This document shows, piece by piece, positions 1-14,900 of a stretch of 60,000 nt of DNA. Position 1 is the stretch's first letter; the number at the start of each line of letters is the position of its first letter. Where the stretch lies: assembly GCF_037975245.1 (NCBI RefSeq), contig NC_092569.1:4364501-4424500 (forward strand), written 5' to 3'. The notes below the pieces were generated by a model. That model made no database searches. It saw only the letters and a list, made by a program, of their open reading frames with translations, and was not told the origin of the DNA. Both the position numbers and the translations under genes were made by a program. This DNA comes from Apostichopus japonicus (lineage: Eukaryota; Echinodermata; Holothuroidea; Aspidochirotida; Stichopodidae).

Positions 1-2391
1 GTTTATGTTTGTTGCTTTTATGATGTTTCCATAGGAAAGAAAAAAAAAAAGTATCTACTCTACCAAACCATATTATTATCCCCCATAGGACCTCTTGCGA
101 GGTCGAACAGGGGTAAACTCCTTTTTGTTGTTGAATGATGTTTTTTTACTCTCACGCCAACATACGTTGGTACTGTATTTCAATTTCAACTGCATCCCAT
201 AAAAGATTCTGGGAAAATCCCCCAGATTTCTTTATTCCATTTAAAATTATACCTCGAAACAAAAACGTACATTACATCGTAGTAGGGAAATTGGGTTAGG
301 ATGGGGGAAAATAATGAGTTTTGAGCCCCAAAAATCATTCACAGAAATAAGGAACAAAATCAGAATCATAGTTATATTTCTGTATTTACTTAAGTTATCA
401 GCTTAAAACATTGCACATAAATATACCCACAGCACATACACCGCTGTAGTGTATGTACTTCCTGTTGTTCATTGATACTCTGTTTATTAACTATCATTTA
501 TAATACTTAACTGACTGGCCTTTTTGAATATGAATAAAGGTGAGCAGCATTTAACCGAGAAGGAAGTGGTAAAAAATTAAGTATTATAAGGTTAACTTCC
601 TCCTTAGTGCGTGCTGAATTGAATTGTTTTGCTCCTAAGGACATTATCTTCCATTCCCCAAAGTTTGTGGGCGACTGCCTTCTCTGCTCACTATAAAAAG
701 TACATTCTGACCAACAAGAAAAATATTTGAGGGAAACGGGTGAAAAATGTCACATTGTTCCTACTTCCTACGTTAAAAGAGGGAAGGAAGCAACCGTTTC
801 CTGATGACAATATTAGCATCAAGACAAAAATGACTGGCTTTTGAACAACAAAACAAATCTTGTATCCTTTTCCAAGGTTAAATCTCATCAGTACTCCCCC
901 TGCCCATACCCCCTCCCCCGCCCATTCCCCTCCCCTGCCCATTCCCCTCCCCCATCCCCCCCCCTCAAATGTGCCAGAAAGTCAGGCGACAATGGCCTCC
1001 CATGCTCAAGTTTCACTCAAGCATTAAGTAAAAACCCACCCAGACATTTAAATACCGATGACATTCAAAAACATGTGGGAAAATGGCTTGCCTGTTTTAT
1101 GCTTTTTGAAAGTCTGTCCAAGAGTGACAACTATTCAACTTGCTAACATATTCACGGCAACATTGACGGTTCATCATTTGTATTTCCTTGGGAGGGGGAC
1201 TGTTGGGGGAAGGGGAGGGGCATCATTTATCGGACAATAACAATTTGTCACTGGCACTTAGTTGCTGTAATAACACAAAATTTTACAGGACTAAAATTGG
1301 TATTGTTGTCTTTCAATTTTTTACTCGAATGAAATTAATGTTGCATAAACTTTTATGCTGGGTGTCAATTTGTTTGGATTTTTGGCAAACAGTAGACGAA
1401 ATAAGTAGAATTAGAAATGTCAAACAGAGGTTGTCCTCTTAACTTGAAATTTATCCCGTCCTTCCCAGTTTTGCAATATTGGACACTAATACATCTTCGT
1501 CTGCACTATGGTGTCTCAAGGCATTCTTTCCTATAGTGTGTGCCACTTAAGCGCTGGCATGTTAAGAAAGGGGGGTACAAAAGCATTATTTGTGAACTAA
1601 ACTATCACCATGTTTTAAAGGTACTGTAATAGTTTGACCTTCTTTGGTCCCCCCCACTCACTCCCTTCCCCTCCCCACCCCTCATTTCAAACAAAATTGG
1701 TCCTTTTCACTTATCAACTAAAATTTATAGATAGAATTCTTAATGTTTACATCAGTTTCCCACTGTCTTTTAATGATTGTGAAAATAATGTGCAATCATG
1801 TGCAGTTTAGAGAACTTGAATATCCAGCCTTCAAAAATGTCCACATGTTGGATATTTTTTCTCCCCTCGTCCTGTCAAAACAAAATACTGGATATTCAAA
1901 GCTATGCGAACACATACATTTAAAACTTTGGTCATAATCTCATCAATCATTTTCAAATGAGCTGTAATGAGCCAAAACCTCAAGCCTAAAAAAAAGCGAT
2001 GATTTTAATTTGGTCTAGTAAGCAGAAATCTCAAGTTAACATTTCAAGGTAGGCTGTATGCTCCATGCAGCAACAAACCTAAAAGAATGTGTGCCCTCTA
2101 TAGTTGAGGGAGTGAACATGTTACACTGTTGAAATAATGACAGACTTTTGTAATGAGCTTTCCAATGTTCACCAGGATCTGGACTTACTTGCCATCCCCC
2201 ATATTAACATAAGTTTTTGTACAGTTTTACATGAGCAAGGAATCCTTCCACGAAGAAGTGACCTTTGTGACCTTATTTGTTGTAAGTGAGGTACAAACCT
2301 CCTATGTCAAGGGTTAATCATCACCAACCTCAAATGACCACTGAAAAACTTCCTAAATATCAACATGATGGTGTTGAGGTATCAGGACTGG
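1..2391. other. no firm gene; low-complexity and unassigned DNA
   Basis: AT-rich DNA with C-rich runs near 895-965 and 1655-1680. A 50-codon ORF with an unremarkable, coding-like composition lies at 2137-2289 (+), but it contains a GTGACCTTTGTGACC-like repeat word and has no recognised relative. I do not call it a gene. Confidence 0.5.
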
Positions 2392-2397
2392 TTTATT
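2392..2397 (-). promoter_or_regulatory. candidate polyadenylation signal of Cables
   Basis: AATAAA on the minus strand (TTTATT on plus), about 550 bases after the Cables stop. It is the first canonical hexamer noticed downstream. If used, the whole 2400-2948 array is 3' UTR. Confidence 0.4.
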
Positions 2398-2399
2398 CA

Positions 2400-2990
2400 T
2401 CAACCTGAAGAAGTGAGGTATTACCTCAGCTTGATGTATGGTGCAATATTTATGTCCTGACTATACCGACTTGATATCACAAGTTATATCAATAGTTACA
2501 TCATGTCCTACTACCTCCATGAGGTAATACCTCAGCCTGGTGTTGTATGGTGTAATATTCATGTCCTGACTATACCAACTTGATATCACAAGCTATATCA
2601 ATAGTTACATCATGTCCTGTCTGTAAATTACTGGTGCATTGAGGTAATACCTCAGTCAGATGTTGTGATGTTTCACCATTGTCTTGTAACTGCATCAACC
2701 TGATGAGAATGAGATGTTGCCTCTAGTTACTATTGTGAGGTACTAACGCTCTCATCTGCAGAAACTTGACGTAATGAGGCGCAACCTCAGTCAGATGTTG
2801 TGATGTTTCACCATTTAACTGCATCAAGCTGATGAGAATGAGATGTTGCCTCTAGTTACTGTTGTGAGGTACTAATGCTTTACATCTGCAGCAACTTGAC
2901 GTAATGAGGCGCTACCTCAGTCAGATGTGGCGATTGCTTCAAGACATGTCACGACTGCATCAACCTGACATAGTGGGGCATCACCTCCTG
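2400..2990. repeat. degenerate tandem array at the Cables 3' end
   Basis: A quasi-palindromic core of the form GAGGTAATACCTC recurs near 2415, 2521, 2641, 2712, 2778, 2842, 2906 and, inside the last coding exon, 2975. Spacing on the right side is about 64-71 bases. Longer duplicated blocks of about 120-130 bases lie over the cores (2420-2520 against 2530-2620; 2650-2770 against 2785-2905). On the minus strand several units resemble the terminal Cables codons. Confidence 0.7.
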
Positions 2991-5900
2991 GGTCGGAATG
3001 TGAAGGGCAAACTCAAGAGCAACTAGTACTGGGAACTCAAAAGAGAAAAGGTCCTTCCGGCTCTCTCGGAATGTATCTTCGATTTCCTGTTGTGAAAATG
3101 ACAATGGTGTAATTAATCGGTGTCATTCAATCATTACTGACAACAAAGGAATATCAAAGCAAATCAACGTCTATTGTTACAGCTTGTACGAGTTATAACA
3201 ATCACAATGAAAGAGACTTTATACTATGGAAAAAGAGTTTAAACTTATTAAAATTAAAATATACCCTTCAAAAACAGAACCATCCTTTTTCTCTTGTAGA
3301 AAATTTCTCACATACACTTTATAGGCAGAGGTCAGTTTTAACCTTTTAATTGTTCAACATCTTCATATAGCTTCTCACAGGTCCCCATTTTGCTTCACTG
3401 TGGGTCCTAGTTCTTTCTTTGCAGGGGGCGGGGTCCAAGTTGAACCCTTTCCCCTCCCCATTTGTAAGACAAACAAAATAATTCTGCAGGACTTTGGATG
3501 TTAGAAGCCATTTCCCATTGTAAGATCAAGAACAGTTACTATTGACAGTTACTATTGCATTGCTGTACTCAAAATGGAGACGGTAGATGGCCAATGAGAG
3601 TCAAAAGAGCCTTTTTTCTTTTTGACTTAAATTTTTATATCTGACTTACCTAAAATTCTGATTTTTTTTTTTTTTTTTTTTAATCTGTATTTTGAAGTAC
3701 TAATAAATTTGTACTAATACATTTTAAGTCTGTAAATTCACCCAGATAAGTCAAAAGAGGATGTGCCTGGGAAAGTTAGGACACATGGTAACCCTATGCC
3801 CCTCCCAACCTCACACAGACCCCAGAGAGGTGCATCAGGGTGATCTATCAGTCTCTAAAATTATTAATTATTAATCTATATTTCAACTGCGATATGATTC
3901 TTTCAGCTTTGATGGTTGTGTTTCCAAGGTTATGTCTCACCACCAAATAAATGCATTGGAACAAAATTATGTTGCTAATTTGTTGCTCTAGTGTCAAAAT
4001 TGATGTTGAAACCTGCATTCTGCATTCCATTATAACCACAACCAATACAATACCAATCTTTCGTTCTTTTTTCTTGGCACTAATAAACTATCACACATTC
4101 ATGTAAAGGTCCTTTTTTCCCCATATTTCAAACTCTTCACAAGAGTTAGAGCACTCGTAACATTGAGATGTCAACCTTCTTTTAAATGGATTTTCTGGTT
4201 GTCTCTTGGACAAAGCACGTCTTACTTATTGGTTGTCCGAAGAGCGAATTTTGGTTGACCGAAAAGTATCCGAAAATTCCAACATAATAATGACCTACAT
4301 GTATGTACACTGTAGGAGAGGGCATAATTAATTCAATCCAGAGACAATTCAACATACCTTAATTAGTGTCTGTAACTCGGCCCCTTTGATATCATTAAGT
4401 TTGGCCGAGAGGAGCAAGCATACACCTGAGAAAGCGAGAAATTAAAGAGGTAATGTTACAGCGTGAAGCAAAATTACATACATCTAGCAAATACATAGAC
4501 AAACTAGCTAAATGAACAAGGCAATGCAAATATTTTTTTGTGGGATAACATATAGATCATTATAGAGTAGCTAACCATTATCAGATGAAATAAAAATAAA
4601 CAAGATGTGTGTTTTGAAACTCTCAGTTATGTTCTAAAATTTGGCCCATTTATTCTTCAAAACACAGCTGGATAAAAGGATAACTTTTGGCATAACTAAC
4701 TGTTGATTTGTAACTATGAAAAAGATCGTAACATTTTGGCAAACTAAAGTCCTTTCTTTCTTGCTTCTTTCTCTTCATATACATAATTTTGATTTTGATT
4801 CAACCCCACCCCCTCCCCCACCCCCCTAAACAAACTTCTTCTGAATGGTTTATACGAACCTGCCAGAAGCTTCCTATTTTCTTTATTTATCTTCTCATAT
4901 AGCACCAATTTTTCAAAGTAGACATAAGCGAGGGCGAGAACGCCTGGATCCAGCTCACATTCATCTACGAGAATTTTCTTCATTTCTCTCTTTATACTGT
5001 AAAACGAAAAATGAATGAGATACAATGTAAAAAAAATTACAAAAAAATAAAACATGGCATCACTGTTTATTTTGAAGGTGCTATAAGGAAGGCTATAGTG
5101 TTAGCCAAAACAAAATCAGATCCAAATTTGCAGACTGTTTTTTTGGACTTTTTCTGACAAAATCTCACCAGTTGATAATTTGAATACCGAGGTAAACGCT
5201 TTGACGACTTCATATGCAAAATGATTTTGCTCGGTCGGTTCGTTTCATTTGTCTCTTTTCAAAAATTGTTGCAAACGTTTGCAACAGTGCAGCTAAGATA
5301 ATACGCAGTTATACGAGAAGTTTTCTTTGCCTGAAAGCAAGCACACTTGGAAGGGAAGGGACAAAATTCAGACTTGAAGTTTGACTCCTGGTTTGAAATT
5401 TGAAAACCTAACAAAATTAGCAGGTGTATGCTCACTTTAAAAAAATAATCTAAGATAATATAAAAGATAAACTTCAGAAAAATAACTGGGAAATTGTTTC
5501 AACAAAAAAATGGAAAAGAGCAAATAAAATCTGTGGTAAAAGGCAAGATTTGCACAATTTACCACAGGATTATAATTTCCATCTCTGGGTCTTTAAAATT
5601 TGTATTCCTGATGTCACTGGTTTAAATTCTCTTCCAGCCAGTTTGTTTTTGTTTTGTTGCTATTTTCAAACTTTTGATACAAAACATGGCTGCATTTTTT
5701 TTTTTTTTTCTGTGTGAGAACACTGATAGCTGTTGATGCTGTTTTTAATATTACATCCAGCAACACAACAATCTGCTATGTGTTTTATTGTCAATTATAA
5801 ATGCTTAAAGACCACGTGAACACACAAACAACACACCTTCTTAGTTTGCTGAGGGTTAAATCGATACCGGGGTATCTTGCTTTGAACTTCTCGTTGATAT

Positions 5901-8900
5901 CTCTCTTGAGGGCGGACGGCTTTGCGTAGTCAATCACAGACACCTATTAAAGCAGAATGAGAACAGGAAAAAATGATATTTTGCAGTAAGTTTGCAGTAA
6001 TAAAAAAACCCAGCCCCCCCCCAACCCCAACCCCTCTCACCTCAATACTAAATATATGCTCATCATTGACGCTGGTGATTGAAAGGGTAGAATATTTTTA
6101 TTTGTTTGTTCAAAGCGACGTCTCAGTATCTTGTTTCTATCGTGAGGTATGGTTGACTCGGTGTAACCTTGATTGGGATGTATGACAGCAGACCAGTGGT
6201 CTGTGGGGTCAACAGGGCAGATCCTTTTTAAACGCTTTACTTTCCCATCGTAATCTTTTTCTTTGATTTATCCTTGAAATGTGATACGTTCAGAATGTGT
6301 GTGTTTAGTCATCGATGTTTCTCTGTATTTAGTAATTTATTAAAATGCAAGTTTTTATTTTGGTGGAAATATTAGTGCTTTCTGAGGAAAAGTGATTTAT
6401 ATATTACAACGAGAAAGAAAAAAAAGACATTTTCAGTTTAACTGCCATGATGGCATCATTCACTCTGCCCTTTGCATGATGCATGCACAAAACATCACCA
6501 AATTTGAGACGGTCGTAACGGAATAAACAAAACATCTTCAGACCTCCACAAATGACCTTTGACCTTCCCAAAAATAAAGTTTATTTTATTCCTTTGCAAT
6601 CACTATGCACATACCAAATATGAACTTCAAACCAACCTTTAAATTTTGATTTATCCTGTTCACAAGGTTTTCAGACTCTGACTTCTGTTTACCTCACCTG
6701 AACTTTGACCTATTTTTTTTTCTTCCAGCAATGAATCAAAACTAGAATCACAACTTGTTGCTACAACAATGTACATATGATTTATATTATCAAATTGAGA
6801 TAATCATAAAATTTTGAGAAAACCAAGAGACTATCCTGACCTCCTTGGCTTCACCTATTTATCAAAGAAAAACATAATATAAACAAGTTTTACCCGATAA
6901 GAAGAAAACTGGAAAAGTTTCTTGTGTTTTCCCGATATCAATTCAGGGTCGTCCAAATTATTGGGGTCATAGATTACACGTTGGCAGGGAATTTCTGGAT
7001 TTGTTTCGACCTCTGCAAAAGGAAAAACATATTAATATCAAACCCTCAGTCTCAAAGAGTGCTGTCATGCTGATAAACAGGCAGTGTTTTCTGAATCCTG
7101 GTTGTTCACTCTGTCAAACGAATATACCATACACGTGGTGATGTAAATCAATGCAGAACTGATAGAATGATCTGAATGCGTTGCTAAAAGGTTACAGACA
7201 CACTAAGGACGATAACAATGTTGAGATGCATTTTGATTGTTTCTGTTCACTTTCAAACACAATATGAGGGGTGATGCAATGATTTTGGAATAAACAAATG
7301 CTCCATTGTGTGAGATCTGCATTCTAGGTTAAAAGGTGGTAAATCCATTGTGTAATAAATGGATTGAAGACTTACCCTGAGAGTATAACTATGCACCCTG
7401 AGAGTATGACTCTATACCTGAGAGTATAACTCTATACCCAACAGTATAACTCTATACCCGACAGTATAACTCTATACCCGACAGTATAACTCTATACCCT
7501 GAGAGTGTAACTATACACCCTTAGAGTATTAATCTATACACCCTTAGAGTATTAATCTATACCCAAGAGTATAACCCTATACCCGAGAGTATTACTCTTT
7601 ACCCAAGAGTATAACTCTATACCCGAGAGTATAAATTTCTACCTGAGAGTATAACTCTATGCCCGAGGGTATAACTCTATGCCCGAGGGTATAACTCTAT
7701 ACTCGAGAGTATAACTCTATACCCTGAGAGTATAACTCTATACCCGAGAGTATAACTATACACCCTGAGAGTATAACTGATTATAAATTTGCACCCTGAG
7801 AGTATAACTTTATACCTGAGAGTATAACTCTATACCCAAGAGTAAAATTCTATACCCAAGAGTATAAATCTATACCTGAGAGTATAACTCCATACCCAAG
7901 AGTACAGCTCTATACCCGAGTGTATAACTAACTCTATAACTGAGAGTATAACTCTAGACTATATAGAGAGTAGAACTTAGGTAGGATAACACCAAAGCAG
8001 GGTTGCAGAGTTGTTCTAAAAGAAAATTGGGAAGGGTGTGGGAGATGGTAGTGCCCTAGAAGGTAGCATCAGGGTACATCAACAAATATGAAAAAACAGC
8101 AAAGGGTATGGTATGGGGAGGAGAGAAAGGGTTAATGGCAGGGATGGATTATTCGTCTTCAATAAGATGTCTTGTTTGTTATTACAATGTTTTTCACAAC
8201 TTTTTCTATGTAATATATACACCCAGCAGATGAGATTTTGATAAAGTACCTTACCTCTCTCAGTGATAGTAGACACAGGAGCTATGACCCCTCCAACAGC
8301 CAGTGCTGGGGATGTCCCCAATATGCCCTCTGTGACCGTATGTTTCCTTAAGGCCAGAGAGCTGGAGTTTAACGTCGGTATCAGCATGTGACTATAGGAC
8401 ACAGTCTGTGGAAAGGAGAACACAACAAGGCATGAGTATCACATAGTAGGTCACATGGTAGGTCATATGGTAGGTCACATGGTAGGTGACAACATAGCTG
8501 TCATGTGTGTTATATGCTTTAGTGAACAGAACCTTGAAAAAACAGAAATCAATGCCATACAATGTCTTCAAGGTCAGTCAAATTCATATGGTCACAATTG
8601 CAGATTGAAAGTGTCCAGCAGAGAGGGTCAGATTGATGCATTGAGGGAGATGGAATAGGACAGTCCCTAACCCCCCATTCACCATCAATACCCCCCCCCA
8701 ACCCCATCACCTCTCCATGTTTTTTGAGAAAGATGTGTCACACTTTTGTTTGATACCAAACAACTTATGAAAAGTGGCTACTATCGCAGTTATTTGACCC
8801 AAATGCTGCTCGTATATTTTCAATTTTTATTTCTTTCTGCAAAGTCTACAGTAAAAGTCCACAACATGCAGCCATACTATATCTGACTGGGATGACTTAA

Positions 8901-11900
8901 CCGAACCCATACAACTCTAGAAATAGTTACTGGTACTGCTAATTACTGCAGTGACATTCCAAACATGGGCTTTTTAACCTTCCCCAGATATAAAGTCAAC
9001 AACCAGCAATTCCAACAGAGCTGTAGCCCTCCCATTCAATGTCCTTGTGTGTTTAATATCATACTAGTTATTATCCTGCATAGCATATGTTTTTTTAATT
9101 CCTTCAGAAGGGAGTGATTAGTGAAGCAATGCTGTAACAAATCGTTTGATTATTTGTAACACACTGAATATTCATCAGGATGATTAAATCAAAGGGATTA
9201 ATTACAGCATACACATTTATGCAAATATCTGAGACACACTGTAGGTAAAATGCTGTGTTGGGATATGTACAATTTCAACCAATAGCTGATTGGAATCTAT
9301 ACATACTCATACTACAACCAATGGCTGTGATTGGTGATTTCAGTTGGGATCTATGCATATTCATATATATTAATATGAAACCTTCAAAACCACCTTGTTA
9401 TCACTGTTAGAAATTAATTTCAGCATATATTTCCAAAGCAATATGAATTTAAATGAACCACAGGAATGCAATTCTTTGCATAGATTTCATTCAAAAAAAG
9501 GATGTTTTCCCATTAATATTTAAGAGTGAAGATGCGGATGATTGTTGAAACTCGATCTAGTTGTGATCTAACTAGGCAGCTCTTCAGGCATAAGCCGACT
9601 GGCCCATTGTTTTCATTCGACAGGGTCGGTTTTTGCAGTTAATGACTCCCAGTGGAAGGTTTCTAAGCTGCTTTATGGGAATATATTTTATATCAAAAGG
9701 CTAACTGGAGGGTGGAGAAGTGAGTAAGCTAACTGGAGGGTGGAGAAGTGAGTAGGGTGAATTCCCCTCCCCTCCCCCATCCCCAAGTCATAATGCCCCA
9801 TAAACAAACATTTGTGTCGTGTTATAACGAGGGTAATTGCCATGGAACTATTTTTTGTCAATTTTGAACTGTTTACAACTTTATACGAACCCTTCACCAG
9901 ATCTGGTAAAAAAAAACACACAAAACTTGCTCATTTGTACTTTTGCAGACAAACACACAGACAAACAGATATCAATATTTTACTACAAATTTTGCTTTGC
10001 ATCTAATAGTACTACACTGGACACCCAATGTCCAACTTTTCAAGTTATATTCTTGCGCAGCAACGAGCTGCCTGTTTTTCGGATTGTGTCAAACACAAAG
10101 AAGGAAACCAAGGCTCTCTAGGATGGAGCAATGAATGGGAATGTGCTCATTTCAAAACGAAAGAAAGAAAAAAAATTGACAACTTTCAAAACTAATATTG
10201 TACCCAACACAATAAATCAAATGACATCTTGTGAATGCCTTTTTTGTTATTTTGAAGAAAATAAGACAACTCAGGAATACATTATAAAACACAAATACCA
10301 AAACAACGAGAGATTGCACTTTATCAACAACAAAAAAACTAAGGTGGGAGAAGAAAAACCAAATCAACGGTGCAAGGGTGAACAATTTGCCTCCGAGAGG
10401 GTGCTTAATTAAAAAAAAATAGAAACAAAGGAACATTTGAAAGACAAAAAAGGAAAACGAGGTGTTGGAACACAATCTAATTCTTCCATACAGCGATAAA
10501 TAGTGCGAGACCCTTTGGAAAATAAATTGCCCAAAGTGAAAAGAGAAGTTACTGAAGAGAAACTAGAAGATTACACGGATTGCAAGAGGAGGGCAATATT
10601 TTGTGATTGTCAAATGTTGTGCTTTTGTTTTGTTTTTTTCGGTGCATGTAAAACTTGGATGGTGTGTGTAATTAAGGCAATATAGTAGGCTCTGATGTGG
10701 CATACCATACATAACGAGCTTAAAGATGCTAAGAGAGTGGCGAGAAGACATCAAGTGCATTTTCAACCACTTGTCATGCAATATCTGAACGACCAATTTA
10801 TTGAGTAATGTCTCAAAATATCGATTTCAAAGGACAAGGAAGATCCACCTCATCATCCTTTCATTTCCATCTCTCCTCCCTCCTCCCCTCCCTTCCCCCC
10901 CCCTCCCACTTCCCAGAAAATCATACCCCCTTCCCTTCTCCCACAACCCAAATCCATTACCACCACCTCCTCTCCGCACTCGAGAGAAAGATTCTTCTCA
11001 TTTATATCGTTATCAGTAAGGTAAATATATTCGAAGTGTTGAAAACAACAAATTTACGGAAGATATGGGATGTTCAAAATGGGTTTGAAAATAGAGATTC
11101 ACTCCCAACTTGATTTATGGATATTTGATGAATATTTGTATGACAACATTTGAACTGTTTCGCTGAACAAAACGAGAAAAGTACTTTTATATGCTGGTGA
11201 ACACTCGTTTCTCCCATTCATTGTACAGTGTTGTTTTATTTAGTTTCCATTCTGGCCACTGAAATGCATATTTTAACGTTCATTGTAAAGGTCAATGTAA
11301 CATTGTGCACTTTATTTATAGCTACTTGAACTCACTTGAAGTCACTTTCAATCTAATTTTGCGAATAAAATAAACTCTGATGAGTCACTCGACAGCATAT
11401 CCTGTTGACTTAGCAGAGCTAACCAACAGACCTGGCAATATTTAGACCACATACTTGTATTTTTTTTTTTTTTTTCACGAGTGGGCACAGTGGTTTTCCA
11501 AATAAAACTTGTTGGATTAGTGAATGAAATGGGTTGTCAGAAATATACAGCATTTTTTCACAATACTCTGAGAAAAAGGTTTAACTCAACAAAAGAGGTG
11601 CACAGACAGAAGGACATACAACACACAGAAATTCATCGGAACAGATTTTTAATGTTGATTTTGTTTTAGGTTTTTTTGATAAAAAAATGAAAAAAATTCC
11701 CATAAATATGTAATAGTGCAGATCATTAACTTGGATATGTTAAGTTCATTCCAACTAATGAAGGGGGAAAAAAATCCAAGTTGATTTGTATTCCTGATTA
11801 ATACTAATATGAAAGATGGATCTGAGTAAAAACATTATGTTTACAGTTGCACTGAAATCTTTAAAAAAAACTTGGTGAAAAAATGACTAGGAGGATCTCT

Positions 11901-14900
11901 TTGTTCGATCAATTGCGTTGTTTAATTGCATGTGACTTTAATTTGAAGGGGGCAGACGGCAAAGATCGCCTCCTAACGTCCCAACAAAATACTGATCTTA
12001 TATGTACATTCTGTACTAAAATTTCAATATTTGGAATGTTTCTCAACGAAACAAAACTTGTTAATTAAAACTTGTTGTGACTTTCTTAACAAAAGGGCAC
12101 CTTTTACAAGAATGGAAGGATGCTTGAACGAAAAGTGGGGGGGGGGGACTAATATAATGCAAAATATAGTCTGTTGAGATATTTTTTCGTAAAACTTTGA
12201 GAATACGTTCCTGAATAGAGTGATTCTGATTCAAATACTTTTAATTTCTATTCTACTCAATAACATCATCCCTGCCTTATCCCTTCATTACATCCCTGAT
12301 ATACACACTGAAAAAAAGTGACATTTATTAAATCTGTTCAGCATATGAAATGAAGGTTTTGCAAAATAAGGACTAATCAAAAATACTTATTTGGATTCCT
12401 TAAACATCATTAAAGGCCTAAGAATGCTAAGCATACAGAATTTCATGAAGTATGCTTTTTATACACACATAGGTATGGGGAGGAGAAGCAGAATAAGCAA
12501 AAGGACAAGGGCACTGGGGCATCTTGGGCAGATGGGGGGGGCATAGAAGGGTCTGGAGTTTCTTGGGCATGCTGTCATAAATAACTACAGTATGTTGGTC
12601 TTAAAGTTGTACCATACCCAACAGTCTACGACTACTTCCAAATTCTTTTGCATGCGATCTGATATCACACCTCCAGCCGATTTGATGAAAACTAGCAATT
12701 CTGTTTAAAAGAGCAAAACTTTTCTTCTAAGGCATACAGCCACCCTTTGGATGATGGTCAAAATGTCGAAATGCCTGCGAGGCACACATTTCGTTGTTTT
12801 GAATATAAAAAAATAAAAAAAACTGTCAGGCAAATGATTTATGGCATATTACCGCACGTGGTATAGAAGCTTTCGTTACCCCCGGTATAATAAAGCACCA
12901 TTTCCCATTAAGGTTATGAAAATTCAAACAGGAGGCAGAAGAAAAAAAGAGAGAAAAAACAAATCAAAAAGGTGAGCTGCAGAAGAGAGAACGGCGGCAG
13001 AGAGAGGCACAAAAATACAAGAGAAGGAAAAAACCAAAAAACTGTAATTTGGAGATCTACTGAGGATGTGCAGGTGCTGTATGACTACTGCAATGTTACC
13101 ATTTCCTCATCCATAAAATCTGCTACCCCTAATAAATTAATCATCATCTGCCGTCTCTCTCCTCGAGGGGATCGGGTTATTGTGATCCTGGTATTAGGAT
13201 GCAAAACTGACGAGGATTCCTGGTCGTATCTGGTCGTTATAGAAGAGAAGGAATTATATCAATGAACAGGAACCAAAAATGAAAAAGTTATCGGCTGTCG
13301 GGAGTGGCAGAAGATGTCCGTCCCCTTGTTGGTGTAAACAAACAACAAACTTTGTCATTGGTTGCACGTCCATCCTTTGACCTAAAGCCTTTCAGACCGT
13401 GTTTCGGCCGAAGCTTCTAAAAGTTATTTAAGTTTTTTGGCTTTTTTTCCCCCTGAAAACGTACATGATGATAATGTACACAATGCACACTATGACAGGG
13501 ATGTGCTCACACTGGACGACGGCGGGCGCCGCCAACCAGCACAGACGGTATTTTAACTATTTCCGCCCGGGACAAGTTTTTATGATTAATTTAACAAATT
13601 TTACCATTATCAAAATATGGGTGAATACTCAACACAGAAGTTAGTTCGAGAATAGGAAAGAGAAAGCACCATTTGCCATCTAAGCGTACTTCGTTTGCCA
13701 AAAAATTTTCCAAAGGGGAGGGGGACCCCTCCCCCAGGACGTGGATCACACTACCGCAGAAAAATCCACCCGGCACTCATATATATTCCCGAGCACATCC
13801 CTGCGATAGCGTTACTGTCAATGTAGACTTCATCAGCCACAAGTTTCCAGTAACCACATTTTAGAACCCTGATACGATACCCACAAATTAACTACTAAAT
13901 TTAAATTGGTTCAAAATCACTCAATTTTAAAGCCGCTTTGTAAGGTCGTTCGGAATTCCGTTTAGAAAAGATCATAATAAAAAAATATGACAATGAACTG
14001 CTTCAAGTGTCAGGAAGACGTGTCTCCTTTGAGGGCCTTTTATCTTCTGCCACCCCTTCACAGCACCATTAGGGTGAGATTGCCATACCTTTCCTTCATC
14101 CCCTAGCTCTACACCATCCAGGGTGTTTGAGTAAGGAGGTACGTCCTGTGATAATTCCAGTAGCCTCGGTAGGACCACTGAGCCCACTCTGGGTCTGGGC
14201 AACGCCTCAGAGTCTCTTCTACCGAAATGGAAACGAACATTTACAAACATAGAGGGGAAGATACCAAAGGAAGAAATGGAAAAACAGTCACGTGGTTTTA
14301 TTTTCTTTGAGGAACCATACCAAGACTCACACTGGTCACAAAACAAGTGAAAACAACGAAAAAGAAAAGGTTCTTGGTCGTGGGCTGCTTTCAATAATAA
14401 GCTCTATCACTGAAAAAATAATTGACCACACTGATGGTGAATTGTAAAAGAGCATGCTTAGTTTGCTAGTATGCCCGACTGTCAACCATCCTCCACCCAC
14501 ATGGCCAAACATCACCCCCACACCCTTCATTTCCCCCACACCCTTCCTCCTCCCCCACCCCCCACCACTGCCTTTCTCCCCCTCCAGCCGCCACAACCCA
14601 ACAAAGACTGTTTATCATGCAATACTTGCAGGTGTTTTGGTACTTTCATTATCTGCTCGGTTTTATAAATTTAGAACACTTTAAAAGGTCACATGATTGA
14701 CCCAAGATTTCAGGCAAATTCCAAAAAATTGAGAAGCGTCATCCATACTTCAAGTACTTCATGAAAGCAACAAGAAAACTGAGCCAAATTAACAATGGAA
14801 AAGTGCAAATGTAATTTAATATATATATATTTTTTAATGGATTATGAGATGACAGACTACTAACCTGATGTGAGCATATTGTGATGTTCTTTTATATCTC

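Noticed and set aside
7376-7975. Regular array considered as CRISPR
   Set aside because: Units are contiguous without unique spacers, and the context is an animal intron.
10131-10412. 93-codon Lys/Asn-rich ORF in a Cables intron
   Set aside because: A-rich low-complexity sequence; no motif and no homologue recognised.
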